Shown here piece after piece: positions 17,440-26,962 of a stretch of DNA of 64,000 nt. Each line of letters starts with the position of its first letter. Positions within the stretch are counted from its first letter, which is position 1. Position numbers and translations under genes: made by a program. The notes beneath the pieces were generated by a model. That model had not been told where the DNA came from, ran no database searches, and saw nothing but the letters and a program-made list of their open reading frames with translations. Origin of the DNA: Dysgonomonas gadei ATCC BAA-286 (lineage in GTDB: Bacteria; Bacteroidota; Bacteroidia; Bacteroidales; Dysgonomonadaceae). The stretch is taken from contig NZ_GL891980.1 of assembly GCF_000213555.1 (NCBI RefSeq), forward strand, positions 124,001 through 188,000, read 5' to 3'.

Positions 17440-17943
17440 ATGGAATCACTCAAAAAAGATTTCCTTGAAATTCTTTCCAACTATCAGGGAATCATACACA
17501 AAATTTGTCTTGTGTATTTCCGTACAGAGACCGACAGGCAGGATAACTTCCAAGAGGTCGTTTATCAGCTATGGCGATCTTTTCCCAAGTTGGAAGACAA
17601 AAGAAAGATAGGTTCGTGGATGTACAATATAGCCATCAACACCTCTATCTCAAAGATACGTACCGACAGCCGCTTTATCGCACAGGAGTCTTTTCCGGAT
17701 TCGCAACAGGGGCTCGACCCTCACAAGGGAATGGATAAAAAAGAGGATATGGAAATATTACTCGAAGCTATTCACCGGCTCAACGACCTCGACAAATCGC
17801 TGATGCTGCTCTATCTCGAAGAACGCAGTTATGAAGAGATTGCCGAAATACTCGGCATATCGAAGTCGAATGTAGGGACACGGATAAACAGGGCAAAGAA
17901 TGAATTGAAAATCCAATTAAATAGATTAAGTCATGGAAGATAG
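17440..17943 (+). CDS. RNA polymerase ECF-type sigma factor
   Basis: 167 residues. Region 2 (about 10-75) includes DNFQEVVYQLWRSFPKL and SWMYNIAINTSISKI. Region 4 (about 105-165) has the HTH YEEIAEILGISKSNVGTRINRAKNEL. Region 2.1 begins IIHKICLVYF, typical of Bacteroidetes ECF factors. It overlaps the following membrane-protein gene by 11 bases, so the two are translationally coupled. Its target promoters are unknown. Unlike the FecI-type factors of the phylum, it is not followed by a fecR gene. Confidence 0.9.
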   Translation: MESLKKDFLEILSNYQGIIHKICLVYFRTETDRQDNFQEVVYQLWRSFPKLEDKRKIGSWMYNIAINTSISKIRTDSRFIAQESFPDSQQGLDPHKGMDKKEDMEILLEAIHRLNDLDKSLMLLYLEERSYEEIAEILGISKSNVGTRINRAKNELKIQLNRLSHGR

Positions 17944-18541
17944 TACATTAAAAGATTTCTGGAAATCAGAAATAGACAACAAAGTAAGCAATTATACAAA
18001 AGATGAACTAAACGAAATATTATTGGCCAAGGCCAGAACTTCGATACGCAAATTCTACCCTCTCGATACCCTGCCATTTATAGCGGTGGCATTTTTGCTG
18101 TATTTGGTATTATCGGCCGTAAGCCGTTTACATGATCCTCTTTTTGTAATAGGCAATACGATCCTTGCAGTCTCAATGATTGCGACATATATATTTAAGA
18201 TTATATCGTTCTCTAAAATGAACAGATACGCCCCCGATCAACCGTTGAAAGCATGGCTCAAATATAGAATAGACGTTTTGGAGAAATCGTCATATTCATT
18301 ATCGAATCAGTTTGTTCCTCCGGTCGTTTTCATACTTACGCTCATTTCTGTCAATGTATATATAGCAAACAAGCCTTATATGGAATTCCTTCTGTCTCCC
18401 GAATTCTTTACAGCCCTGCTCGTGGGAACTTTTGTCGGGGTGCCTGTGGCTTATCTCATAGCCCGAAAAAACAGGAATAATCGGATAAAGAATCTGTATA
18501 ACCTCAGAAAATTATATCAGCAAATAAACTGGGAGAAATAA
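17933..18541 (+). CDS. Four-TM protein coupled to an ECF sigma factor
   Basis: 202 residues. A 45-residue cytosolic N-terminus (EDSTLKDFWKSEIDNKV) precedes two membrane segments (about 47-65 and 70-92), a cytosolic loop, and two more segments (about 124-143 and 155-176), then a basic tail. The 11-base overlap with the sigma gene suggests a membrane-bound sigma regulator. The soluble N-terminus would be the sigma-binding part. No known anti-sigma motif is visible, so the role is inferred from coupling alone. Confidence 0.65.
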   Translation: MEDSTLKDFWKSEIDNKVSNYTKDELNEILLAKARTSIRKFYPLDTLPFIAVAFLLYLVLSAVSRLHDPLFVIGNTILAVSMIATYIFKIISFSKMNRYAPDQPLKAWLKYRIDVLEKSSYSLSNQFVPPVVFILTLISVNVYIANKPYMEFLLSPEFFTALLVGTFVGVPVAYLIARKNRNNRIKNLYNLRKLYQQINWEK

Positions 18542-18561
18542 AAAATAGCATCAAAATCCAA

Positions 18562-18603
18562 GAGCCTGTTTGAATTTTATATATATAAAGTTTAAACAGG
18601 CTC
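18562..18603. repeat. Short derivative of the long-hairpin repeat, copy 3
   Basis: GAGCCTGTTTGAATTTTA and AAAGTTTAAACAGGCTC are joined by a short AT loop. It has the same ends as the 160-190-bp copies but no interior, like an internally deleted copy. It may act as terminator of the sigma operon. Confidence 0.7.
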
Positions 18604-18712
18604 CAAAAGCAATATAGTTTTCTTTGTCATGTACTAAAATAAATCTGTTCGGAAATTTAAAATTAATGACCGTTCACCATCCATATTTTTATTATTTTAT
18701 AATTCTTTTCAC

Positions 18713-18720
18713 TACCTTTG
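18713..18720 (+). promoter_or_regulatory. Candidate -7 element TACCTTTG for purL
   Basis: A perfect TAnnTTTG match, 43 bases before the purL ATG. Confidence 0.6.
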
Positions 18721-18762
18721 TATGCCTATTAAAAAGTCAATTTATTAACTTGAAATAAAAAT

Positions 18763-21700
18763 ATGGTTTCCTTCTTTCAAACCCCTTCCAAGAACATCAT
18801 TGCTGTTCAAACAAACTCAAGTCTTAACGCCGATTTTATCCAACGCCTCACATGGGCATTCAGTGGTGCGATCTTGCTCGAAGCAGAAAATGTTCCGGGC
18901 TTTTTTGTTGGTCCCCGCCGCGAAATGATTACACCATGGAGTACAAATGCAGTGGAAATCACGCAGAATATGGGTATCGACGGAATCATCCGTATCGAGG
19001 AATTTTTTCCGGTAGATACAAACGATGCAAAACACGACCCGATGCTTCAACGCATCTATGACGGGCTTAATCAGGAAGTATTCAATATTTACAAGCAACC
19101 TGAACCGATCATCGAAATAGATGATATAGAAGCATACAATAAGCAGGAAGGCCTTGCCCTTAGCGAAGATGAAATAGAATATCTGAACGAAGTAAGCAAA
19201 AGACTGAACAGGAAACTGACCGACAGCGAAGTATTCGGATTCTCACAGGTAAATTCGGAACATTGCCGCCACAAGATTTTCAACGGTACATTTATCATCG
19301 ACGGAGAAGAGAAAGAAAGTTCGCTTTTCAAATTAATAAAGAAAACATCGCAGGTAAACCCCAACAAGCTGGTATCCGCATACAAAGATAATGTAGCTTT
19401 CAGCCAGGGACCTGAAATAGAACAATTTGCACCGGAAAAAGGAGAAGAGCCAAGTTTTTATCAGAAAAAAACAATCAAATCCGTGATCTCACTGAAAGCC
19501 GAAACCCATAACTTCCCTACTACCGTAGAGCCGTTCAATGGTGCTGCTACTGGTTCGGGAGGTGAGATCCGTGACCGTCTGGGCGGAGGAAAGGCATCCC
19601 TGCCAATCGCGGGAACCGCCGTATATATGACATCCTACCCCCGTACAAAAGCAGGAAAAACTTGGGAAGAAACTATGCCGGAACGCCCTTGGCTATACCA
19701 GACACCGGAAGAAATACTTATAAAAGCATCGAACGGGGCATCCGATTTCGGAAACAAATTCGGACAACCGCTTATCTGCGGCTCCTTGCTTACATTCGAG
19801 CATCAGGAAAACCAGAAGAAATTTGCATACGATAAAGTAATCATGCTTGCCGGAGGTGTCGGCTTTGCGAACAAGCGCGACGCGCTGAAAGGCGAACCGA
19901 AACCCGGCGAAAAAGTGGTCATCCTCGGAGGAGACAATTACCGTATTGGTATGGGCGGAGGCGCTGTATCGTCAGTTGACACAGGACAATACTCAAGCGG
20001 TATAGAACTGAACGCTGTACAACGCGCCAATCCCGAAATGCAGAAACGTACCGCAAATGTGATACGTGCATTGGCAGAATCGGATAATAATCCGGTTGTC
20101 TCTATTCACGACCACGGCGCAGGAGGACATCTGAACTGTCTTTCGGAGCTTGTAGAAGCTACCGGAGGAAAAATAGACATATCCAAACTTCCTATCGGCG
20201 ACCCTACCCTTTCGTCAAAAGAAATTGTAGGAAATGAGAGTCAGGAGCGTATGGGCTTACTTATCCCTGCCGACGCTGCCGACAGGATTAAACGTATTGC
20301 GGAACGCGAACGTTCTCCGATGTATGTCGTAGGTGAAACTACAAACGACATGAAGTTTGTTTTCGAACAGGCTGACGGCAAACGTCCTATCGACCTCAAA
20401 CTGGAAGACTTCTTCGGAAAAGCGCCTAAGACAATCATGCGCGACGAGACAATCGACGAAGTTTATGCAAATCCTGAATATGATCTATCCAAACTGGAAG
20501 AATATATAAAGAACGTGCTCCAACTGGAAGCCGTTGCCTGCAAAGACTGGCTGACAAATAAAGTTGACCGCTCGGTTACAGGCAAGGTTGCACGCCAACA
20601 GACACAGGGGGAAATTCAGTTGCCATTGAGTGACCTTGGCGCCGTAGCCCTCGATTATAAAGGAAAGGCTGGTATTGCGACATCTATCGGCCATGCACCA
20701 CAGGCTGCTATGGTAGACCCGGCTGCAGGTTCCGTGCTGGCAATAGCCGAATCGTTGACAAACATTATCTTCGCGCCTATCGAGGATGGACTGAAAGGTA
20801 TTTCATTAAGTGCAAACTGGATGTGGCCTTGTAAGAATCCGGGAGAAGACGCAAGATTATACAAAGCCGTAGAGGCATGTTCGGAATTTGCCTGCGAACT
20901 GGGAATAAACATTCCTACAGGTAAAGACTCTCTGTCGATGACACAGAAATATGGAGATGACAAAGTATATTCACCGGGTACGGTAATTATATCAGCTGCG
21001 GGTGAAGTGAAAAATATCCGCAAGATTGTATCTCCGGTATTGGCATATATCAAAGGTACTTACCTTTATTACATCGATTTTTCTTTCGACACCTTCAAAC
21101 TTGGAGGTTCCGCTTTTGCTCAGACAATGAGCAAACTGGGTGAAGAAGTGCCGACCGTGAAAGACCCTGAATATTTCAAGAATGCATTCAATGCAGTGCA
21201 GGAACTGATAGACAGAGGTCTGGTACTTGCCGGACACGATATATCTGCCGGAGGACTTGTTACAGCCATGCTGGAAATGTGTTTTGCCAATCCGCAGGGA
21301 GGACTCGAAGCCCGCCTTGACAAACTGCACCATGCAGACCTGATTAAAGTATTATTCTCTGAAAATCCGGGCATCCTCATTCAGGTGAAGCATCACCATC
21401 TGGTAGAAAAAATACTGGACGATTACGGTATCGGCTTCGCCATCGTTGCCCGCCCGATAGAAGAGCGTAAGTTTGTTATCCAAAAAGATACTTTCAGTCA
21501 GGAATTCAATATAGACGAACTGCGTGATACCTGGTACGAACCATCATATCTACTCGACAGGAAACAAAGTACCGAAAAACTGGCGTTGCAACGTTTCGAA
21601 AACTATAAGAAACAACCACTTCAATTCAAGTTCAACCCTTCGTTTACAGGTAAATTCGCTCAATACGGTATCGACCCTAACAGGACTGCCCCAACAGGGC

Positions 21701-22455
21701 TGAAAGCCGCCGTTATACGTGAGAAAGGTACAAACAGCGAACGTGAAATGGCTTATTCCCTGCATCTTGCCGGCTTTGACGTAAGGGATGTGCATATGAC
21801 TGACCTTGCTTCGGGACGTGAAACGCTGGAAGACATCAATCTGATAGTATTTTGCGGAGGATTTTCCAACTCGGATGTACTTGGTTCGGCAAAAGGATGG
21901 GCCGGTAGCTTCATCTACAACGATAGAGCAAAAGAGACCCTTCGTAAATATTACGAACGCAAAGATACACTGAGCCTCGGAGTATGTAACGGTTGCCAGC
22001 TAATGATGGAACTCGACCTCATTTATCCGGAACATGACAAACACCCGAAAATGGAACACAATACATCCCATAAATTCGAATCGACTTATGTGAGCGTAGA
22101 AATTCCGCAAAACAACTCTGTCATGTTAGGTTCACTATCAGGCAGCACACTTGGTATATGGTCAGTACATGGTGAAGGACGTTTTGCGATGCCGAAGGCC
22201 GAATCCGAATATAACGTAGTAGCCAAATATATCTACAGTGAATATCCGGGAAATCCAAACGGTTCCGATTATAATATAACAGGTGTTGTTTCGAAAGACG
22301 GACGCCATCTGGTAATGATGCCTCACCTTGAGCGTTCTCTGTTCCCTTGGCAATGTGGACACCATCCTTTCGAACATCGGAAAGATGACTTTACCCCTTG
22401 GATGGAGGCATTTGTAAATGCAAGGGAGTGGGTGAAGAAAGTGAAAAGTGAATGA
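18763..22455 (+). CDS. purL: Phosphoribosylformylglycinamidine synthase, single-chain
   Basis: 1230 residues, the large single-polypeptide PurL. It converts FGAR, glutamine and ATP to FGAM, the fourth step of purine synthesis. An N-terminal FGAR-AT domain and linker (about 1-215) precede two AIRS-like ATP-binding halves (ETHNFPTTVEPFNGAATGSGG; GKDSLSM in the second). A C-terminal class I glutamine amidotransferase follows (about 980-1230) with nucleophile Cys1075 in GVCNGCQ and the His-Glu pair expected in the last 60 residues. Monocistronic, with its own promoter and terminator. Confidence 0.97.
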   Translation: MVSFFQTPSKNIIAVQTNSSLNADFIQRLTWAFSGAILLEAENVPGFFVGPRREMITPWSTNAVEITQNMGIDGIIRIEEFFPVDTNDAKHDPMLQRIYDGLNQEVFNIYKQPEPIIEIDDIEAYNKQEGLALSEDEIEYLNEVSKRLNRKLTDSEVFGFSQVNSEHCRHKIFNGTFIIDGEEKESSLFKLIKKTSQVNPNKLVSAYKDNVAFSQGPEIEQFAPEKGEEPSFYQKKTIKSVISLKAETHNFPTTVEPFNGAATGSGGEIRDRLGGGKASLPIAGTAVYMTSYPRTKAGKTWEETMPERPWLYQTPEEILIKASNGASDFGNKFGQPLICGSLLTFEHQENQKKFAYDKVIMLAGGVGFANKRDALKGEPKPGEKVVILGGDNYRIGMGGGAVSSVDTGQYSSGIELNAVQRANPEMQKRTANVIRALAESDNNPVVSIHDHGAGGHLNCLSELVEATGGKIDISKLPIGDPTLSSKEIVGNESQERMGLLIPADAADRIKRIAERERSPMYVVGETTNDMKFVFEQADGKRPIDLKLEDFFGKAPKTIMRDETIDEVYANPEYDLSKLEEYIKNVLQLEAVACKDWLTNKVDRSVTGKVARQQTQGEIQLPLSDLGAVALDYKGKAGIATSIGHAPQAAMVDPAAGSVLAIAESLTNIIFAPIEDGLKGISLSANWMWPCKNPGEDARLYKAVEACSEFACELGINIPTGKDSLSMTQKYGDDKVYSPGTVIISAAGEVKNIRKIVSPVLAYIKGTYLYYIDFSFDTFKLGGSAFAQTMSKLGEEVPTVKDPEYFKNAFNAVQELIDRGLVLAGHDISAGGLVTAMLEMCFANPQGGLEARLDKLHHADLIKVLFSENPGILIQVKHHHLVEKILDDYGIGFAIVARPIEERKFVIQKDTFSQEFNIDELRDTWYEPSYLLDRKQSTEKLALQRFENYKKQPLQFKFNPSFTGKFAQYGIDPNRTAPTGLKAAVIREKGTNSEREMAYSLHLAGFDVRDVHMTDLASGRETLEDINLIVFCGGFSNSDVLGSAKGWAGSFIYNDRAKETLRKYYERKDTLSLGVCNGCQLMMELDLIYPEHDKHPKMEHNTSHKFESTYVSVEIPQNNSVMLGSLSGSTLGIWSVHGEGRFAMPKAESEYNVVAKYIYSEYPGNPNGSDYNITGVVSKDGRHLVMMPHLERSLFPWQCGHHPFEHRKDDFTPWMEAFVNAREWVKKVKSE

Positions 22456-22502
22456 GCCCCCTAAATCCCCCACCTTGCAATGAGAGTATAAGCTAAGATA
22501 AT

Positions 22503-22537
22503 AAAAAGGCATGGGTTTACAGCCTGTGCCTTTTATC
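22503..22537 (+). terminator. Rho-independent terminator of purL
   Basis: The stem AAAAGGCA / TGCCTTTT, 48 bases after the purL stop. It sits upstream of the next start codon at 22568, which supports that start over an upstream one. Confidence 0.75.
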
Positions 22538-22567
22538 CTTATAATTGTAAATCATATCCTTGCACCA

Positions 22568-24046
22568 ATGACTAAAAACAACGATACATCGACCTCTTTC
22601 TTCTCATTCCTGAAAGCGAAAGAGCAACGAATAGACTGGGTTATACTAATCCTTAGTTGTATAATCGGATATATCGTACTGAAAATATGTTATCCTTACC
22701 CTGCTACAATCTCCGATTCGGGTACTTATGTGCATGCGGCCGCTGAAGATATGTTTACATTCTACCGTCCGTTCGGATATTCATATTTCCTACAGATAGT
22801 GCATGCCATATCCGGCAGTATTCATGCGGTATTTATTGTACAAACTATATTGTATTTCTTTTCCGTTGCAGCTTTTTCTTTTGTATTGAAATATGTAATT
22901 CCTCCTGTCAGCTCCATATTCTGGCGCATTTTGTTGTTTTTGTTTGTTTTCAGCCCTGTAGCACTCTATATGTCGAATGCACTGATGAGCGATCTGCTGT
23001 TTGCCGTAATGATCTATTTCATGCTGGCATCGTTCATGTACTTTATCAAGACACAAGGATGGGTCGCGCTTAGCCTGTTCGTACTGTCATTATTCTTCGC
23101 TCTGCATATCCGCTATTCGGCCATTATGTTCCCTGTGCTGTTTGTATGTTTTTTCTTTATGGTAAAAGGAAAGATGCGCTGGATAGGAATAGCTATGACA
23201 CTCGCCGTAACACTCATTTTTTACAATCAGGTAAAAAATGATATGCGTAAAACTACGGGATTCAACCAGTTTTCGACCGGATTCGACGGATGGCAGCTGG
23301 CTAACAATGCAATGCATGTAGTGCCTTACATAGACCTGAAGCCTGAAAAGATAAAAGACCCCGAAATGAGAATATTGCATCAGTATATGCTCACGCAAAC
23401 CGATGTAATAAAAGAACGGACGAAAGACGGGTCGGAAGCCGTTGCCGCATTTATGTGGATAAACGACCTGCCGCTGAAGCAGTTCATGTTCTCATATATC
23501 CAGCAGACCGGACAAGGATATTCTCCTTCGTGGATATGGCTGGGAAGCCGTAATTACAAAGAATATGGCACTTATATTATCAGCCACTATCCTTTGCAGT
23601 TTGCTCGATACTATTATCTGCCGAACAGCAAGGAAGTATTCTATCCCGACCACCACGAAATCATCGGGAAGTATTATCCGATAAATATGAAAAATGTATT
23701 GGAATGGTACAAAATTCCCGAGGGTACTAATATGGATGCCAAATGCACTATTTACAGCGATTTTTTAGATAAACCGATAACAATGTCTTACCTTATTACA
23801 TGGCTCATTATTGCCGTAGCAGCTGTACTATCCATAGTATGGAGGAAACAGTTGGTATGGGCAGAGAACGAGCGGAAGATATTCTGGATAATCGCAGCAG
23901 TGGGAATAATATATTATGCTGCTACCACGTTTGCCAGTCCGGTTTCCACACGATTCTGGATACCGATGAATGCCGTTTTCTTTGGAGTTATATATATCTT
24001 ATATAACCGGATAATTGCATATAAGAAGGGAAAGAATATAGCTTAA
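22568..24046 (+). CDS. GT-C-like polytopic membrane protein
   Basis: 492 residues from the ATG at 22568 (MTKNND). About nine to ten membrane segments lie between residues 25 and 490. The first large loop has the acidic motif SDSGTYVHAAAED, followed by FGYSYFLQIV, reminiscent of the catalytic loop of GT-C glycosyltransferases (dolichyl-phosphate-mannose type). A soluble insertion of about 130 residues lies between segments at about 240 and 400. The sugar donor and acceptor are unknown. It sits apart from the polysaccharide genes and is convergent with the DUF418 gene. Confidence 0.65.
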   Translation: MTKNNDTSTSFFSFLKAKEQRIDWVILILSCIIGYIVLKICYPYPATISDSGTYVHAAAEDMFTFYRPFGYSYFLQIVHAISGSIHAVFIVQTILYFFSVAAFSFVLKYVIPPVSSIFWRILLFLFVFSPVALYMSNALMSDLLFAVMIYFMLASFMYFIKTQGWVALSLFVLSLFFALHIRYSAIMFPVLFVCFFFMVKGKMRWIGIAMTLAVTLIFYNQVKNDMRKTTGFNQFSTGFDGWQLANNAMHVVPYIDLKPEKIKDPEMRILHQYMLTQTDVIKERTKDGSEAVAAFMWINDLPLKQFMFSYIQQTGQGYSPSWIWLGSRNYKEYGTYIISHYPLQFARYYYLPNSKEVFYPDHHEIIGKYYPINMKNVLEWYKIPEGTNMDAKCTIYSDFLDKPITMSYLITWLIIAVAAVLSIVWRKQLVWAENERKIFWIIAAVGIIYYAATTFASPVSTRFWIPMNAVFFGVIYILYNRIIAYKKGKNIA

Positions 24047-24048
24047 AT

Positions 24049-24090
24049 AAAAAATGAGGTGCAAATTAAAAACTTACACCTCATTTTTAT
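24049..24090. terminator. Bidirectional terminator between convergent genes
   Basis: The stem AAAAATGAGGTG / CACCTCATTTTT is A-rich on one side and T-rich on the other, so it serves both directions. Confidence 0.85.
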
Positions 24091-24106
24091 TTCAGATATA
24101 TCAGAA

Positions 24107-25273
24107 TTACTTCTTCGCCCCAATCCACGTCGCCTTTTTCCAAATATATTCCAATGGGCCATGCCTGTGTTTTTTCAGCCAGAAGTAAGCAAAAGTATAT
24201 TGAATGGCAAAGATTCCCATGCCAACCAATATAGAGAAGGTAACCGATAATTCCTTAGCCAAGCCCAATCCCCAGTTATAGAATATAAATCCTCCTATTA
24301 CAGACTGTGAAATATACATCGTCAGACTCATTTTTCCATATGGTTCCAATTTTGATAACCATTTGTGGAAACTGCTCTTATAATAGAAAAGTACAAATAA
24401 GGAGGCAAGTATACATAAAAAAGCAAAAGACGAATAACACCCGAGAATAATATTTAACTGTTGTTTTACATTCTCATTTTCCACAAACGTCTCCATTATC
24501 GGCAGAAGTCCTGCCAGCGGAAAATAACAAATTATACTTACCATAAGCATTTTTCCCCAGAACCGGATATTATTATCCGTATTGATAAAAAGTCCTTTCC
24601 TGCCAATCAGCATACCCAGCAGAAAAAGTGCGGCTACCTGAAATATGCGGCCTTGACATGTCCACCACAGGAAGCTATACAATTGGCTGTTGACAACGCC
24701 TGTAACCATATCCATAAAATTACCGCTCTTCATTACTGTCAGGGTTTGCAGATAGAAAGGAACATGTGGCTGCGCTTCGAGAGGCAGCTCGGCATTGAAC
24801 AGGTAAAAAATAACTTTGCCCCATTGGAGTGGCATTAAGAAAAAGAAAACAGCTAGAATAAACACTGTTCTATCTGCTAGCTTTGTGGTTATAATCAGTA
24901 AAAAACCAAGCATGGAAAACAGAATGAGCACATCCCCCGTATAAAATATAGAATTAATTACTCCCCAACCAAAAAGAAGTACCAACCGCCATGCAAACCT
25001 ACCCCTGAAATCTTTCCCTTTCTGCAATTGATTATCATTCTGGATAAAAAAACTCAATCCGAAAAGCAGTGCGAATATTGCATAAGCTTTTCCTGCAAAG
25101 AGAAAAGGTATGGAGTTATTGAAAACAGAATCGGTAAATAATAATAACCGGTTTTCGACCGTCGGATAATCAAAAAGATTAAATTGTTCTAAACTATGCA
25201 TCATCAGAATTCCCAGAATGGCAAATCCTCTCAGTGCATCTACAACATTGATGCGTGCTGTGGTATTTTTCAT
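24107..25273 (-). CDS. DUF418 family membrane protein (YeiB-like)
   Basis: 388 residues with about ten membrane segments. The N-terminal INVVDALRGFAILGILMMHS is the hallmark shared by DUF418/YeiB and acyltransferase-3-like families. The C-terminal DUF418 part includes GKMSLTMYISQSV and ends in the FAIQYTFAYFWLKKHRHGPLEYIWK signature region. These proteins are inner-membrane and proposed, not proven, to be transporters or acyltransferases. It stands alone and is convergent with the GT-C-like gene. Confidence 0.85.
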   Translation of the reverse strand: MKNTTARINVVDALRGFAILGILMMHSLEQFNLFDYPTVENRLLLFTDSVFNNSIPFLFAGKAYAIFALLFGLSFFIQNDNQLQKGKDFRGRFAWRLVLLFGWGVINSIFYTGDVLILFSMLGFLLIITTKLADRTVFILAVFFFLMPLQWGKVIFYLFNAELPLEAQPHVPFYLQTLTVMKSGNFMDMVTGVVNSQLYSFLWWTCQGRIFQVAALFLLGMLIGRKGLFINTDNNIRFWGKMLMVSIICYFPLAGLLPIMETFVENENVKQQLNIILGCYSSFAFLCILASLFVLFYYKSSFHKWLSKLEPYGKMSLTMYISQSVIGGFIFYNWGLGLAKELSVTFSILVGMGIFAIQYTFAYFWLKKHRHGPLEYIWKKATWIGAKK

Positions 25274-25396
25274 TTATTGGCTTTATATAAAATAAAGTAC
25301 AAAACTATTATAATTATTTAGAAACACAGCCTTTCCCCATTATTATATTAATAGAAGTCCATCTGACTTTTGACAAGATGATAAGGCGGAAAATTG

Positions 25397-25404
25397 TATA
25401 TTTG
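25397..25404 (+). promoter_or_regulatory. Candidate -7 element TATATTTG for the thioesterase pair
   Basis: A perfect TAnnTTTG match, 30 bases before the ATG at 25434. The following bases CACTTTAAAT resemble those after the element at 28630. Confidence 0.6.
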
Positions 25405-25433
25405 CACTTTAAATGAATTGAATAACATATTAC

Positions 25434-25844
25434 ATGGCAGAATCCATATTTGAATATAAATTGAAAGTTCGCGACTACGAATGTGATGCGCAGGGCATAG
25501 TAAACAATGCCAATTATCAGCATTATTATGAAGTAGTGCGTCACGAATTCCTGGAGCAACACGGATTGAATTTCTATGAATTACATGAGCAAGGTATAGA
25601 TGCAGTAGTAGTGAGTGTTTATATACGATACAAACATTCCCTGCGCGGAGCCAACGACTTTGTCTGCACCGTTGATTCCATCGAAAAAGATGGCATCCGC
25701 TATATCTTCAACCAAAAAATTATCCGGCTGAAAGATAATAAAGTTTGTTCGACAGCAAGAGTAGAAACAGCCTGTATGGTAAATGGAAAAGTAGGAAAGC
25801 CTGAATTATTCGATAAAACTCTCGGACATTTGCTTATTAGCTAA
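25434..25844 (+). CDS. Acyl-CoA thioesterase, hotdog fold (copy 1)
   Basis: 136 residues, a single hotdog domain of the 4-hydroxybenzoyl-CoA thioesterase/FadM type. The catalytic-loop motif KVRDYECDAQGIVNNANYQHYYE carries the conserved Asp (ECD) of the family. No signal peptide, so cytosolic. It hydrolyses an acyl-CoA or acyl-ACP; chain specificity is unknown. A paralogue with roughly half-identical sequence follows after 10 bases, so the pair arose by tandem duplication and is cotranscribed. Confidence 0.88.
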   Translation: MAESIFEYKLKVRDYECDAQGIVNNANYQHYYEVVRHEFLEQHGLNFYELHEQGIDAVVVSVYIRYKHSLRGANDFVCTVDSIEKDGIRYIFNQKIIRLKDNKVCSTARVETACMVNGKVGKPELFDKTLGHLLIS

Positions 25845-25854
25845 TTATAAAATC

Positions 25855-26262
25855 ATGGCACTTACATACGAAAACAGCATGAAAGTACGCGACTATGAAT
25901 GTGATTCGCAAGGCGTAGTCAACAATGCTATCTACCTTCATTACTTCGAAGCTACCCGCCACGAACTGATGGAAAAATGCGGTTTGCGATTACGTGATCT
26001 TACTGAGGCTAATATCATCCCGGTTGTACGTAATGCGAATATCAATTACAGGAATTCTTTGCGAGGTTCAGAACGCTTCGTTTGCTCTGTCAACATAGAA
26101 CGCAAAGGCGTCAGATATTACTTTCATCAACAAATAATCCGTGTGCCTGACAACACTTTATGCGCCAGTGCTGTTATAGAGGTAGTCTGTTTAATGGATG
26201 GCAAGGTTTCTGCGCCCGAAATGTTCGACAAAGCTTTTGCAGATTACATAGATTGGAAGTAA
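25855..26262 (+). CDS. Acyl-CoA thioesterase, hotdog fold (copy 2)
   Basis: 135 residues, aligned end to end with the gene at 25434. It keeps KVRDYECDSQGVVNNA and the conserved Asp, and shares SLRG and the IIRV/IIRL strand. The substrate-lining part differs (NIIPVVRNANINY against GIDAVVVSVYIRY), which suggests different acyl specificity or subunits of a hetero-oligomer (inference). Second gene of the promoter at 25397. Confidence 0.88.
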   Translation: MALTYENSMKVRDYECDSQGVVNNAIYLHYFEATRHELMEKCGLRLRDLTEANIIPVVRNANINYRNSLRGSERFVCSVNIERKGVRYYFHQQIIRVPDNTLCASAVIEVVCLMDGKVSAPEMFDKAFADYIDWK

Positions 26263-26303
26263 ACTATTGCTTATTATATCAATCATCAACAATATGTATC
26301 TTT

Positions 26304-26924
26304 ATGAATAAGAAAAATTTTATTTCCGCGTGTATTCTAATAAGTTTCCTTTTTGGCGGATTAGGAACAGGAATTGCGCAGGAAAACAAAAAGTCAGGAA
26401 AAATCGGGCTTTATTTTGCTTCTTTCGGAGTAAATGAAATTTTTACATTCGAAAGCTTAGATGGATCCGGAAGTTATAAGAATGATAACTTTTTTACTTT
26501 AGGCGTAAATTATTTGCATAGTCTGAATAAGCGAATAGCGATTGAAACAGGAGTTGAATATTCGAAGCACAATGTAAAAATACAACCCGCTTTCACCGGT
26601 GAAGGAGTAGACTATTCCGATAGGAAAGAAAGCTTCAAATTAATATCTGTACCTGTGGTCGCAAATGTATATTTCGGAAAATACATATTTGCTAACGGTG
26701 GGATCATACTGGATTTTGATATCTCCGGAAGCAATTCGATAGATAAACAAACCGGAATGGGAACAATATTGGGTATCGGAGCAAAATATGATTTCGAATC
26801 AGGTGTGTCTGCATACCTGAATCCATATTTTAAACTTCATACATTAGTACCTTTTTCCTCCGAGAGATATCATCAACGTGTTTGGGAATCCGGGATAAAG
26901 TTAGGAATAACATGCAGCTTGTAA
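26304..26924 (+). CDS. Outer-membrane beta-barrel protein
   Basis: 206 residues from the ATG at 26304; the frame upstream overlaps the thioesterase gene and is unlikely to be used. A signal peptide of about 24 residues (GTGIAQ) precedes amphipathic strands typical of a small porin-family barrel (LHSLNKRIAIETGVEYSKHN, LGIGAKYDFESGVSAYLNPY). It lies 41 bases after the second thioesterase and may be read through. No named family. Confidence 0.65.
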   Translation: MNKKNFISACILISFLFGGLGTGIAQENKKSGKIGLYFASFGVNEIFTFESLDGSGSYKNDNFFTLGVNYLHSLNKRIAIETGVEYSKHNVKIQPAFTGEGVDYSDRKESFKLISVPVVANVYFGKYIFANGGIILDFDISGSNSIDKQTGMGTILGIGAKYDFESGVSAYLNPYFKLHTLVPFSSERYHQRVWESGIKLGITCSL

Positions 26925-26962
26925 AAGATAGATGCTGTGGATAGTTTAAATAATATATAAAG

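Noticed and set aside
22511..22567. Longer start for the GT-C-like protein
   Set aside because: It begins inside the purL terminator hairpin; the ATG at 22568 is more sensible.
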